From: Francisella adeliensis
GTDB lineage: Bacteria; Pseudomonadota; Gammaproteobacteria; Francisellales; Francisellaceae
Direction of reading: 5' to 3'
DNA: 64,000 bases
NCBI RefSeq assembly: GCF_003290445.1
Contig: NZ_CP021781.1
Span: 310,001-374,000, forward strand
The stretch's first letter is position 1, and each line of letters starts with the position of its first letter. Shown here piece after piece: positions 7,598-16,505 of this stretch. The notes below the pieces were generated by a model, which saw nothing but the letters and a program-made list of their open reading frames with translations, made no database searches and was not told the DNA's origin. A program made the position numbers and the translations under genes.

Positions 7598-9007
7598 ATG
7601 TTTAAAAAAAATAACCCTTTAGTTCTATTTTTATTTGGCTTTCTAGTTATATGGGTGGGTTTCACTCTTTTGATACACTCACCATCAAGTATTTCTCCTG
7701 ATACTGCGGAAAACATGATGTGGGGAATGAAAGCTCATTTGGTTTATGATAAACATCCTGGTTTAGGCCCCTTATTTCTTATCCCATTCACTTATTTATT
7801 TAACTCTCTTTTAGCAGATCTTCTAGCAGTTAGTGTTTGTATATTTGTCACTTGGTTTTATCTGTATCGAACAATTAAACTTTTTTACCCAATAAAAGAG
7901 GCAATAATGTTGTTTCTTTTATCAGTGGCAAGCTTTTTCTATATGGGCGAATTTTTCATTCAATATAACCAAAACATTATTTTATTGCCATTTTGGAGTG
8001 CTAGTACATATTATTTTGCTAAGGCAATCACAGGTAATAAAAGATTAGACTGGGTTTTATTAGCGATATTTACAGCTCTTGGAGTGTATGCGAAATTCCA
8101 GATTGGTTTAATCGCAATTGCGATGCTTATATGTATTGTTATGAAGTTTGATAAGAAATGTTTAGTAAATATTTGTATAGCTATTTTAGTTGGTACAATA
8201 TTTTTATTACCAGGTTTTATATCTCTTTATAGTATTGATTTTGAGACACTAGACTATGTTACAGCTCGTGTTAGCGAGCCAGATTCAAGTTTTCTACATG
8301 GTTTTTTGTATGCAGCTTTTGATAGTGTTTTTCAGCTTTTAAACCTTTCAATCGCAATAATTGTTTTTATATATCTTCTTTTCAAGAAAAGAGTAGTTAG
8401 ATGTAAAAAAGAATACTTATATGATAAAAAAATATTGATCATACTTGGGTTAGCTCCTTATATTATATTTGTTTTTTTAGAATCTTTAAATGGAATGTTA
8501 CCTACAGAGTGGCTTGTTTGTACAACAGTATTTTTGTTGCCAGCAATTTATGCGTTACTGAATTTAAAGTTAGTAGATATGAACATAAATCTACATAAGC
8601 TCGTAGCATTTATTTTAATCGTTAACTTGGTTTACTTTGTTTCCTTTAATTTAAATACGTTTTTTAACAATAATATAGAGCATAATAATATCGGTGATAG
8701 TGTAGCATTAAGTGCCGAAAATTTTTTAACAGAAAATAATCTTCCACAGCCAAATTTTGCTTCTGGAAACTGGGAATATGGCTTCTATTTAAGTGTGTTT
8801 ATGCAATCAAAACCTCACTACTACAGGATTTGGCAAAACAAAGAAAAGCCGGGTGTTTTATTGTTGGCTTATCCTGGTTGTGATAATACTATTGATGTCA
8901 CTGTTTATGGCTATAAACTTTTAAAGAAAAGCTGTGAAGAGGTGAAGATAATAGACAAATATAACACCCAATATAAAAAATTTGATTTCTATTTGGCAGA
9001 AAAATAA
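7598..9007 (+). CDS. GT39/ArnT-like membrane glycosyltransferase
   Basis: A 469-residue polytopic protein with roughly ten to twelve hydrophobic segments. The first periplasmic loop carries SPDTAENM, matching the acidic catalytic motif of dolichyl/undecaprenyl-phosphate-sugar transferases (GT39/GT83, such as ArnT), followed by DKHPGLGP, equivalent to the family's H/K-P-P-L motif. The C-terminal ~120 residues form a soluble periplasmic domain. Such enzymes move a lipid-linked sugar onto lipid A or protein; Francisella uses a related enzyme (FlmK) to decorate lipid A. Which acceptor this copy uses cannot be told. Confidence 0.8.
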   Translation: MFKKNNPLVLFLFGFLVIWVGFTLLIHSPSSISPDTAENMMWGMKAHLVYDKHPGLGPLFLIPFTYLFNSLLADLLAVSVCIFVTWFYLYRTIKLFYPIKEAIMLFLLSVASFFYMGEFFIQYNQNIILLPFWSASTYYFAKAITGNKRLDWVLLAIFTALGVYAKFQIGLIAIAMLICIVMKFDKKCLVNICIAILVGTIFLLPGFISLYSIDFETLDYVTARVSEPDSSFLHGFLYAAFDSVFQLLNLSIAIIVFIYLLFKKRVVRCKKEYLYDKKILIILGLAPYIIFVFLESLNGMLPTEWLVCTTVFLLPAIYALLNLKLVDMNINLHKLVAFILIVNLVYFVSFNLNTFFNNNIEHNNIGDSVALSAENFLTENNLPQPNFASGNWEYGFYLSVFMQSKPHYYRIWQNKEKPGVLLLAYPGCDNTIDVTVYGYKLLKKSCEEVKIIDKYNTQYKKFDFYLAEK

Positions 9008-9109
9008 AAAACTTATCTGCTTTTATCAGTAGTATCACTTGTAAAATTTAGTGTATTCTTTATAGTTTAGAATAATAATTTTATAACATATATAACCTCC
9101 TTATTACCT

Positions 9110-10951
9110 ATGCAAAAAAATAGCCTAATAATATTTAAATCAAAACTAGCAAAAGTTGTCGATGTATTAGATAAAAAAGTTGACATTGAAACTATAGATG
9201 GTAAAAAAATTAAACTGCCACCTAAAAATGTCGATTTACTTTTCACAGCTACAAAAGATTTTGAGCTTGAAGATATTCAAGAACTAGAAATTCCAGAACT
9301 TGAGATGACTTGGGAGCTACTTCAAGAGCAAGATAACACAACCTTAGCTGAGCTTAGTGAACTTTTATTTGAAAAAGAAGGACTTAATGAGGCATATACA
9401 GTTTGGAAGCTTGCAAATGCAGGAGAGTACTTTAGCTTTAATGATGATTTTGATGTGATTATTCACTCTGAAGAGCAAAAAGATAAAATTATTGCTGATA
9501 GAGAAGAGAGGCTCAAAAAAGAGCAAGAACTAAAAGATTTTGTGTCGCGTATTCATCAAAAAACTTATTTGCCAGAAGATGAGAAGTTTCTTAAAGAAAT
9601 AGAATCATTAGCCACTCTCAAAAGCCAAAATTGTAGATTATTTAAGCACTTAAAGTTAGAAGAATCTGAAAACAGTTCACATAAACTTTTGTTGGAAGTT
9701 GGGTTTTGGGATGAGTTCGTAAATCCTCACTTATATCGCTATGGTGCAGAGCTTGAGAGTAACCCTGCGAACTTTATTTATAATAATGATTCAGATCTTA
9801 ATCGTGTAGATTTAACACATTTAACAGCTTATGCAATAGATGATGAGGGTAGTAACGATCCTGATGATGCTATTAGTTGGGATGAGTCAAATGACAAAAT
9901 GTGGGTGCATGTTGCAGATCCTTCTTCAAGCATAATTTTTGATGATGAAGTTGATGTCGAGGCTAGAGCTAGAGGGTCAAACCTGTATGTGCCGGAGCAT
10001 ATAATTTCGATGTTACCTACAAATGCTACCGATGTACTAGGACTTGGGCTTAATGAAGTTTCACCTGCATTATCTATAGGTTTTAAAGTTTTAGAAAGTG
10101 GTGAAATTACAGACATAGAGATTTGCTTTAGTAAAATAAAAGTTACTAGACTAAGCTATGAGTATGCTCAAGAAAATCTTTCAAATTTGGACTTGGGTCT
10201 TATTTCTGAGTTTGCTAAGAATTTTAGCCAAAAACGTCTTCAAAATGGAGCAGTAGAGTTAGAGTTTCCTGAGGTGAAAATATCTTTAGATATTGATAAA
10301 AAAGTAAAAATTTCAAATCTTGAGAAGTTAGCTTCAAGAACTTTAGTAAGAGATACAATGCTAATGGCCGGGGTTGCAGTGGGTCAATATTGTCAAGCGA
10401 ACCAAATACCTGTACCGTATTCAACTCAGCCTGCACATGAGCTAACTCCTGAAAGTTTAGAAAACTTAAACACACCTGCAGAGATGTTTGCAGTGCGTAA
10501 AAAACTTCAAAGAGGTTGTCACTCTACTCAACCTAGCATACATGGTGGAATGGGTTTAGAAAACTATGTCCAGGTTACAAGTCCATTGAGAAGGTATCTT
10601 GATTTAGTCGTGCATTATCAGCTTAGAAATCATATAGAGGGAAAAGAGTTGATCAATGAGACAAAAGTAAGTGAAATAATCTCTCAAGCAGATATCCCTA
10701 TCAAAGCTAATCGCCAAACAGAAAGATATTCAAATCAGCATTGGAAATTAGTCTACTTAATGCAAAATGCTGATTTGAAAACAACAGCTACAGTTGTTGA
10801 ACTTTTAGATAGAGGTAGAGTTATGGTTTCAATTAATGAGCTAGCAATGACAAAGAAATTATCAACTGGTGAAAAAAATAATCTAAATGATACTATTGAG
10901 TTATTAAACACCTCGGTAAACCTTATAAATCAAGAGGCTTACTTCAAATAA
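9110..10951 (+). CDS. RNase II-family 3'-5' exoribonuclease
   Basis: A 613-residue cytoplasmic exoribonuclease. The RNB catalytic domain begins near residue 230, with the metal-binding Asp cluster in DDEGSNDPDDAIS near 243, then HVADPSS and further on the RNB-type QVTSPLRRYLDLV. The N-terminal ~230 residues are acidic and helical with a short beta-rich start, not obviously the two cold-shock domains of RNase R. The last ~60 residues look like a small OB/S1 remnant. It is therefore nearer RNase II than RNase R, possibly the more divergent RNase II-like branch. No clear Shine-Dalgarno precedes the ATG. Confidence 0.85.
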   Translation: MQKNSLIIFKSKLAKVVDVLDKKVDIETIDGKKIKLPPKNVDLLFTATKDFELEDIQELEIPELEMTWELLQEQDNTTLAELSELLFEKEGLNEAYTVWKLANAGEYFSFNDDFDVIIHSEEQKDKIIADREERLKKEQELKDFVSRIHQKTYLPEDEKFLKEIESLATLKSQNCRLFKHLKLEESENSSHKLLLEVGFWDEFVNPHLYRYGAELESNPANFIYNNDSDLNRVDLTHLTAYAIDDEGSNDPDDAISWDESNDKMWVHVADPSSSIIFDDEVDVEARARGSNLYVPEHIISMLPTNATDVLGLGLNEVSPALSIGFKVLESGEITDIEICFSKIKVTRLSYEYAQENLSNLDLGLISEFAKNFSQKRLQNGAVELEFPEVKISLDIDKKVKISNLEKLASRTLVRDTMLMAGVAVGQYCQANQIPVPYSTQPAHELTPESLENLNTPAEMFAVRKKLQRGCHSTQPSIHGGMGLENYVQVTSPLRRYLDLVVHYQLRNHIEGKELINETKVSEIISQADIPIKANRQTERYSNQHWKLVYLMQNADLKTTATVVELLDRGRVMVSINELAMTKKLSTGEKNNLNDTIELLNTSVNLINQEAYFK

Positions 10952-10992
10952 AGCTAAGCTATCCACCTTAAAGTCACAATACATACACATTG

Positions 10993-11001
10993 TTATCCAC
11001 A
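10993..11001 (+). promoter_or_regulatory. DnaA box (exact consensus)
   Basis: TTATCCACA matches the high-affinity DnaA-binding 9-mer exactly. It lies 26 bases upstream of the TTGACA at 11019 and points the same way as a second exact copy 156 bp downstream. Confidence 0.6.
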
Positions 11002-11018
11002 ATTTATTTATTTAATCC

Positions 11019-11047
11019 TTGACACATTTTTAGCATATAACTCTAAT
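11019..11047 (+). promoter_or_regulatory. Near-consensus sigma70 promoter
   Basis: TTGACA at 11019-11024, a 17-base spacer, and TCTAAT at 11042-11047: six of six and five of six matches at ideal spacing. Transcription would begin near 11054, about 250 bases before the next start codon, so it makes either a long leader for the thioesterase-hemC operon or a small RNA ending at the hairpin near 11200-11220. Confidence 0.55.
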
Positions 11048-11148
11048 CTTCAAAGCCTTTATTTCCAGGGTTCTTCGTAAATTAATGAAACTTAATATAG
11101 TGTTGTTAAAAAATTTACAACAAAAAATAAACACTACTGTAAACAGAG

Positions 11149-11157
11149 TTATCCACA
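11149..11157 (+). promoter_or_regulatory. DnaA box (exact consensus)
   Basis: A second exact TTATCCACA, about 100 bases downstream of the predicted transcription start, in the same orientation as the copy at 10993. A DnaA molecule bound here could block elongation or recruit DnaA cooperatively. Confidence 0.6.
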
Positions 11158-11197
11158 GCGAGTATTGATTTGATGATTTTTTTCTTGCTTTTTGTTG

Positions 11198-11220
11198 AAA
11201 GCTTTAAAATATAAAGCTTT
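11198..11220 (+). terminator. Possible terminator hairpin
   Basis: AAAGCTTTA at 11198-11206 and TAAAGCTTT at 11212-11220 form a perfect nine-pair stem with a five-base loop, ending in a short T run. The stem is A+T-rich and the T tract is short, so a terminator is possible but weak. It lies 86 bases before the thioesterase start. Confidence 0.35.
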
Positions 11221-11306
11221 TATGCACAAAGATATTTATTTGATAGTTAAATTTATGACAAATTCATGTATCATTTGAGGTATAAAGTTACAACTTTGAA
11301 AATAAT

Positions 11307-11972
11307 ATGAATTATGAAATAGTAGAATCAAAATTAGATACTAAATACTGTATTATTTGGCTTCACGGACTTGGTGCTGATGGACATGATTTTGTCGATA
11401 TCGTTGGACATCTAAATATTTCTTTAGATCATGTGAGATTTATTTTTCCACATGCTGATGTGATGCCTGTCACCATAAATATGGGGATGCAAATGCGAGC
11501 ATGGTACGACATCAAATCTTTAGATGCTAATAGTCTTAATAGGGTCGTAGATGTTGAAGGTATTAATAATTCCATAATACAATTAAATAAGCTTATTGAT
11601 GTTCAGATTAGCGAAGGTATTTCTAGTGAAAATGTAGTTCTAGCTGGTTTCTCACAAGGCGGGGTTATTGCTACATATACAATGCTGACTTCATCTAGGA
11701 AATTAGGTGGTTTAATGGCTTTATCAACATACCTACCTGCTTGGAGCGACTTTAAAGATCAAATAACAGATACTAATACAGATACACCAATAATAGTTTG
11801 CCATGGTATAAATGATCAGGTTTTACCAGAGGTTTTAGGTAAAGATTTATCAGATAAGCTTAATGAAAATGGTTTTAAAAATAATTATAAAAGTTATCTA
11901 GGAATGGAGCATAGTGTTTGCCCTGAAGAAATAAAGGATGTTTCTAATTTCTTACAAGGAATTATTAAATGA
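11307..11972 (+). CDS. Acyl-protein thioesterase-like carboxylesterase (FTT258 type)
   Basis: A 221-residue alpha/beta hydrolase of the phospholipase/carboxylesterase (APT1) family. Catalytic triad: S116 in GFSQGG, D170 in CHGINDQV, H202 in MEHSVC; the oxyanion region is WLHGLGADGHDF. It closely resembles the structurally characterised Francisella serine hydrolase FTT258, which hydrolyses short acyl esters and resembles depalmitoylating enzymes; its bacterial substrate is unclear. Its stop overlaps the hemC start by four bases (ATGA), so it heads an operon with hemC, crcB and a lipoprotein. Confidence 0.9.
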   Translation: MNYEIVESKLDTKYCIIWLHGLGADGHDFVDIVGHLNISLDHVRFIFPHADVMPVTINMGMQMRAWYDIKSLDANSLNRVVDVEGINNSIIQLNKLIDVQISEGISSENVVLAGFSQGGVIATYTMLTSSRKLGGLMALSTYLPAWSDFKDQITDTNTDTPIIVCHGINDQVLPEVLGKDLSDKLNENGFKNNYKSYLGMEHSVCPEEIKDVSNFLQGIIK

Positions 11973-12871
11973 AAAAAATAACTATAGCAAGTAGAGATAG
12001 TAAGCTTGCTCTTTGGCAGACAAATTTTGTCAAATTACGAATTGAACAAGAGTTGGGTATTGATTGTGAAGTTATCACAATGAAAACACAAGGTGACATT
12101 ATACTTGATAAGCCTTTAAGTAAAATCGGCGGTAAAGCACTATTTATGAAAGAGCTAGAGATTGCAATGCAAAGTGGTAAAGCTGATATTGCAGTACATT
12201 CTCTCAAAGATATTCCTTATGAGCTTCCAGAAGGGTTCACTATAGCCAGTTTTATGCCTAGAGAAGATCCAAGAGATGCTTTTGTGTCTAATGATTTTAA
12301 AAACATTGATGAGCTACCACAAGGTGCTGTTGTAGGGACTTCTAGCTTACGACGTAAAGCACAGCTTCTAAGTTATCGTAAAGATTTAGTTATAAAAGAT
12401 TTACGCGGAAATGTTCAAACTCGTTTAGCAAAGCTAGATAGAGGTGATTATGATGCTATTATACTAGCTGGAGCTGGTTTGATTAGGCTTGAACTACAAG
12501 CTAGGATAGCTCAGCTTATTCCTGTAGAGATATCATTGCCTGCAGTTGGTCAAGGTGTTGTGGCTATTGAAGTCCTAGAAAAAGATAGTAAAGTTTTGAA
12601 TGTATTAGAAAAACTAAACGATAAGCAAAGCTATCAAACAAGTTTAGCTGAAAGGGCTTTCAACCAAGAACTTAAGGGTGGTTGTCATGTTGCGATAGCA
12701 GCTTTTGCTACCCTGAAAAATGATGAGATTACTTTAAAGGCTAGAGTTGCAAGTAGTGATGGTCAAATTATCTTAGAGAGGCAAGAGCAAGGTAATGATC
12801 CTGTTAACGTTGGTGTGAAATTAGCTCAAGAGATGATTTCTCGAGGAGCAAGAGAAATATTGGAGCAGTAA
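11969..12871 (+). CDS. hemC: Porphobilinogen deaminase (hydroxymethylbilane synthase)
   Basis: Polymerises four porphobilinogens into hydroxymethylbilane for haem synthesis. The 300-residue protein has SSLRRKAQL near 125-133, DLRGNVQTRL near 144-153 and the dipyrromethane cofactor cysteine C239 in GGCHVAIAA. The start codon overlaps the preceding gene in ATGA and the stop abuts the crcB ATG, indicating tight coupling. Confidence 0.96.
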   Translation: MKKITIASRDSKLALWQTNFVKLRIEQELGIDCEVITMKTQGDIILDKPLSKIGGKALFMKELEIAMQSGKADIAVHSLKDIPYELPEGFTIASFMPREDPRDAFVSNDFKNIDELPQGAVVGTSSLRRKAQLLSYRKDLVIKDLRGNVQTRLAKLDRGDYDAIILAGAGLIRLELQARIAQLIPVEISLPAVGQGVVAIEVLEKDSKVLNVLEKLNDKQSYQTSLAERAFNQELKGGCHVAIAAFATLKNDEITLKARVASSDGQIILERQEQGNDPVNVGVKLAQEMISRGAREILEQ

Positions 12872-13264
12872 ATGAGTTTAATGATTTTATTAGTTGGTAT
12901 TGGTGGTGGACTAGGGGCTATTTCCAGGTTTTTAGTAATGCAGGCAACCAGCAGTTTTTCTTCTGAAATACCTTTCGGAGTATTCCTATGCAACATTATT
13001 GGTTCATTAGCAATAGGCTTAATTGCAGCTTTTTTAATTAAAACTAATTTATTTAATGAGGAAATCTCAGCATATACTCGCTCTTTAGTTGTGACTGGAT
13101 TTTTAGGTGGTTTTACGACATTTTCTAGTTTTAGTCTAGATGTTTTAAACTTGCTTCAAAGAGGAGAAGTCTTTATAGCTCTAGGCTATATTATCGCAAG
13201 TGTATTGGTTTCTATATTAGCAGTTGTATTGGGTTTTTATTTGGTTATGGGAGTATATAAGTGA
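12872..13264 (+). CDS. crcB: Fluoride ion channel CrcB/Fluc
   Basis: A 130-residue four-TM dimeric channel that exports fluoride. Family hallmarks are GGGLGAISRF near the N-terminus, the asparagine helix GVFLCNIIGS and the phenylalanine-track/Na+-site motif GGFTTFSSFS. It starts immediately after the hemC stop and overlaps the next gene by four bases. No fluoride riboswitch was seen; expression probably follows the upstream operon. Confidence 0.93.
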   Translation: MSLMILLVGIGGGLGAISRFLVMQATSSFSSEIPFGVFLCNIIGSLAIGLIAAFLIKTNLFNEEISAYTRSLVVTGFLGGFTTFSSFSLDVLNLLQRGEVFIALGYIIASVLVSILAVVLGFYLVMGVYK

Positions 13265-13662
13265 AAAAAACAAAACTAGTGTTAGGAGTATTCGCGAGTT
13301 TAGGTCTTGGTAGTTGCGTACCTATTTTAGGTAGTGATTATGTCATAGAATCAAATCAAGGTATCCATAGTTTGGAAATGGAGAAAGGTGTAACTGTTCC
13401 TCAACTACATAAAGCAATTATGAAAACTGTTAAAGATAATCCTAAAGAGTTTAAGCTTAAGGCTAATGATCCTAATCCTGAAAGATCTGTCGTTTGGACA
13501 TTCTCCGAAAAGTATAAAGAGCAAGTAACATTTTATGCAATGAAATCTGAAGGCAATGTATATCTAAGTGTAGATATTGGTAATGTGAGTAAAGCTGATA
13601 ATGATATTAAGGATATTTATTATTTAGAAGGCTTAGTAGAATCAAACTTAGAGAGTGATTAG
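13261..13662 (+). CDS. Small DUF3568-like lipoprotein
   Basis: A 133-residue predicted lipoprotein starting with GTG inside the crcB stop (GTGA overlap). MKKTKLVLG and a short hydrophobic core lead to a Gly-Ser-Cys lipobox with the acylated Cys near residue 19. The rest is a small alpha/beta domain (about residues 35-128) resembling the DUF3568 lipoproteins common in Francisella; that match is from memory. Function unknown. Its end overlaps the convergent MFS gene by four bases. Confidence 0.75.
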   Translation: MKKTKLVLGVFASLGLGSCVPILGSDYVIESNQGIHSLEMEKGVTVPQLHKAIMKTVKDNPKEFKLKANDPNPERSVVWTFSEKYKEQVTFYAMKSEGNVYLSVDIGNVSKADNDIKDIYYLEGLVESNLESD

Positions 13663-14969
13663 TTATTATTTTTTTTATCGTTAATAAATAAAAGAACAAT
13701 TAGTGATAAAATCATGCTTATTACGAGAGTTGTAAATGCAAAGTGGTATGAACTAAGCTCAAAGTATTTTATGTCTGTAGGCATTATTTGCTGAGAAACG
13801 ACAGCACCAGTAGATGTTATAAATTTACCTGTCCAAGACCAATCAAGAAAGTAGCCAATTAGTGGGTCAAAGATTGCACCTAAGATTGGTTCACCAGTGT
13901 TTATAAATGCAGCTACTGTAGCAGTTAAGATTATAGGATTAATTCTATTGCCGATAGCAAAAGAAAGCATATATATACCTAGACATAAACCAAATATAAA
14001 TAGCAATATAGCAGACATTGTTGCAGAAGTTTTCGTTAAAAGAACTATACTTAAAGCAATGGTCCCGATAATATGGAAAACTATCATTACGCCTTTACGA
14101 CTATCTAACATTTCAGATATTTTACCAAGAATAGGTGAGCCAACAGCCATACCTATAAATATCATTGAAATAATGCTAGCAGCACTTTCTTTTGAAACTC
14201 CATAAGCTTCTCTAAAGTATGCGTTCCCCCAAAATCCTGCAAATGCGTCAACAGCAGTAAAACTTAATCCAACATAGAGTGTTAATAGCCAGTTATCCTT
14301 ATTTTTAATAACTTCTTTCAATGACATCATAGTTGTAAGTTTATCACTACTATTACTAGCTTCTGGTTGCTCAGGGTTAAAGTCTCTAACTACTATATAG
14401 TAAACTACAGCCATAAATAAGCTAAGGACGCATATTAAAAGCATAGCTGCTTTCCAATCACCACATAAGCTTATAATGTATGCTAGCGGAGCCTGGGCAC
14501 ACAAAGCGCCAATCATTGCGGCTGTAGCTAAAAAACTTGCTGCAAAAGCAAACTGTCTTGGTTCAAACCATACAGATACAGCTTTTAAGTATGATATCGT
14601 AGCAAATGAAACACCCATTCCAGTAATTATTCTAGCAATATAGGCTAGAGTTAGACTTCCCATGTTTGCAGCGACTACAAAAAGAATCACACCAGCAGTT
14701 GATATAGTTATAGATACGGGACTTATTAAGCGAAAACCATATTTATCTATAATCGGACCAGCTATGAAAAGCTGGCAAACTATAATTGACCAAAAAAATG
14801 CAGATCCCAAAGCACCTGTTTGTGTAGCATTTGTTTTAAAGCTGATCATCATATCATCAGTAATTAAACTAGGAAAAACTTGCATAATATACTTATCAAA
14901 AAGTAAGAATGAACTAAGGAGAATGATTATCCATGCATATCCACGGATATTATATATTTGTTTGGCCAT
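13659..14969 (-). CDS. MFS transporter (Fpt/Pht-like)
   Basis: A 436-residue inner-membrane carrier with twelve predicted helices. The A-motif region reads IIDKYGFR between helices 2 and 3, and ARIITGMGVSF marks helix 4. The overall pattern (a short N-terminus, then a QVFPSLITDDM loop) recalls the phagosomal-transporter families (Pht of Legionella, Fpt of Francisella), which import amino acids or nucleosides. The substrate cannot be predicted. It lies tail to tail with the lipoprotein and upstream of a second minus-strand MFS gene with its own gap. Confidence 0.85.
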   Translation of the reverse strand: MAKQIYNIRGYAWIIILLSSFLLFDKYIMQVFPSLITDDMMISFKTNATQTGALGSAFFWSIIVCQLFIAGPIIDKYGFRLISPVSITISTAGVILFVVAANMGSLTLAYIARIITGMGVSFATISYLKAVSVWFEPRQFAFAASFLATAAMIGALCAQAPLAYIISLCGDWKAAMLLICVLSLFMAVVYYIVVRDFNPEQPEASNSSDKLTTMMSLKEVIKNKDNWLLTLYVGLSFTAVDAFAGFWGNAYFREAYGVSKESAASIISMIFIGMAVGSPILGKISEMLDSRKGVMIVFHIIGTIALSIVLLTKTSATMSAILLFIFGLCLGIYMLSFAIGNRINPIILTATVAAFINTGEPILGAIFDPLIGYFLDWSWTGKFITSTGAVVSQQIMPTDIKYFELSSYHFAFTTLVISMILSLIVLLFINDKKNNN

Positions 14970-15036
14970 GTATAGGTATAATTGATAATATTTATATGGT
15001 ATTTTATTGATATACGGTGTTTATTGCAATAAAGAT

Positions 15037-16320
15037 TTAAGAGAGATCCTTTGATGATCTGGTCTCTGGCATTTTGCTAATTAACAATAGTGTTATAATT
15101 GATGAGACAGCAAGATATATGCAGGCACCGTATTCAGACCCTGATGACTGGGTTAACCATACTGCAATCATCGGGGTAGTACCAGCAAATATAGCATTGC
15201 CAAGGTTATATGCTGCAGACATTCCACTATATCTATGAGCAGTAGGAAATAATTCACTAACAGTAATTTGAAAGGCTGCAGTCATTGCTGAAATAATTAT
15301 AGCCATAACTATTTGAGCAATTAAGATAGCTTGTAACCCACCATGTATAAATGTGAAAAAGAGTGGGTAGCATAGTACTAGTAGTGTGAAAATAGGTATA
15401 TATAATAAAGGTTTTCTTCCCCATATATCTGACATCCAACCAAAAATTGGAGATACAACGGCATAAGCTATAGATACCATAGCAGTAATATACATAATAT
15501 ATGAAGCATCAAAGCCTCGATTTGAAATTAATATGTTTGGTAAATAAGTAGCCATCATATAGTAAGCTATACCGACGTATCCTGTTAGAGTAAATGTCCA
15601 TATAAGCGGTAGTTTTGCACCTTTTAAAGCATCTTTTAAAGGAGATTTTGAAATAACATTATTCTCCTTTAATTCCTCAAATGCTGGTGATTCATGAGCT
15701 TTTTTTTGTAAGATTGTAGATACTATTGCCAAGATAAATCCAGTACCAAAAGCTATTCTCCAGCCGTAATGTAGCATTTGTTCATTTGTAAGTATACTTG
15801 CTAATAAGCCAACAGTTAGTGAGCTTAATATGACACCAGCTTGTGATGCTAAGCCAGCTATGGCCGTGGTAAAACCTTTATGCTTGGGAGAAGCACTTTC
15901 TGCTAATGCTACTAATATCCCGGTATACTCACCGCCAACAGAAAACCCTTGTAGCATTCTTGCAAAAACTAGAATAACAATTGCCCAGATACCTGCGGAG
16001 CTATAAGTTGGCATTAGTGCCATAATTAGCATTGGTAAGCACATTAGCATCATACTAAGTTTGATAGCATAACTTCTACCCAACCTATCGCCAATTGATC
16101 CAAAGAAGAAACCTCCTAGAGGTCTCATAATATAGCTAGCAGCAAATATCCCAAATACCGAAATTAATGCTACAGCCTGATCTTCTTTGGGAAAAAATAA
16201 AATAGTAAGATATGTTGCTAAGTAGCCATATAAACAAAATTCAAACCATTCTAAAACAGCTCCTAAGTTTATTATAGCTATAGTTTTATAGCGTTCTTTA
16301 CGAGTTAGTTGCTTAGTCAT
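15037..16320 (-). CDS. MFS metabolite:H+ symporter (ProP-like)
   Basis: A 427-residue carrier of the metabolite:H+ symporter branch of MFS. Typical marks are the N-terminal GAVLEWFEFCLYGYLA, the helix 2-3 loop GSIGDRLGRSYA and GFSVGGEYTG in helix 4. Relatives transport proline/betaine, shikimate, citrate or alpha-ketoglutarate; the sequence alone does not decide. Start with a clear AAGGAG upstream on the minus strand. It shares a 185-bp upstream region with the divergent MFS gene at 16506. Confidence 0.87.
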   Translation of the reverse strand: MTKQLTRKERYKTIAIINLGAVLEWFEFCLYGYLATYLTILFFPKEDQAVALISVFGIFAASYIMRPLGGFFFGSIGDRLGRSYAIKLSMMLMCLPMLIMALMPTYSSAGIWAIVILVFARMLQGFSVGGEYTGILVALAESASPKHKGFTTAIAGLASQAGVILSSLTVGLLASILTNEQMLHYGWRIAFGTGFILAIVSTILQKKAHESPAFEELKENNVISKSPLKDALKGAKLPLIWTFTLTGYVGIAYYMMATYLPNILISNRGFDASYIMYITAMVSIAYAVVSPIFGWMSDIWGRKPLLYIPIFTLLVLCYPLFFTFIHGGLQAILIAQIVMAIIISAMTAAFQITVSELFPTAHRYSGMSAAYNLGNAIFAGTTPMIAVWLTQSSGSEYGACIYLAVSSIITLLLISKMPETRSSKDLS

Positions 16321-16505
16321 TTTGATGTTAAGGAGGTATCTTATTATAAATATTGTATCTATTAATTGCTTTAGGTGTGAAGTTTTTTAGTTAAAATGAT
16401 TTATGAAGGATAAAAAGTTCAGTAGTATTAAAGCATTTTTAATTATTGAGGCTAAGCTATCTGTCTGTTAGAATCATTTGATACAAAATATTATAGAACT
16501 GAAAA

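Larger units (their letters stand above)
10952..11306 (+). other. Intergenic region with DnaA boxes and a promoter
   Basis: A 355-bp gene-free stretch. It holds two exact DnaA-box 9-mers (TTATCCACA at 10993-11001 and 11149-11157), a weaker one (CTATCCACC at 10959-10967), a near-consensus sigma70 promoter between the two exact boxes, and two hairpins (11098-11136 and 11198-11220). No coding potential was found. It is too far from any dnaA/dnaN gene in this window to call it oriC. Confidence 0.6.

Noticed and set aside
10952-11306. Chromosomal replication origin
   Set aside because: Only two exact DnaA boxes and one weak one, and no dnaA, dnaN, gidA or rpmH nearby. I kept it as a DnaA-binding region instead.
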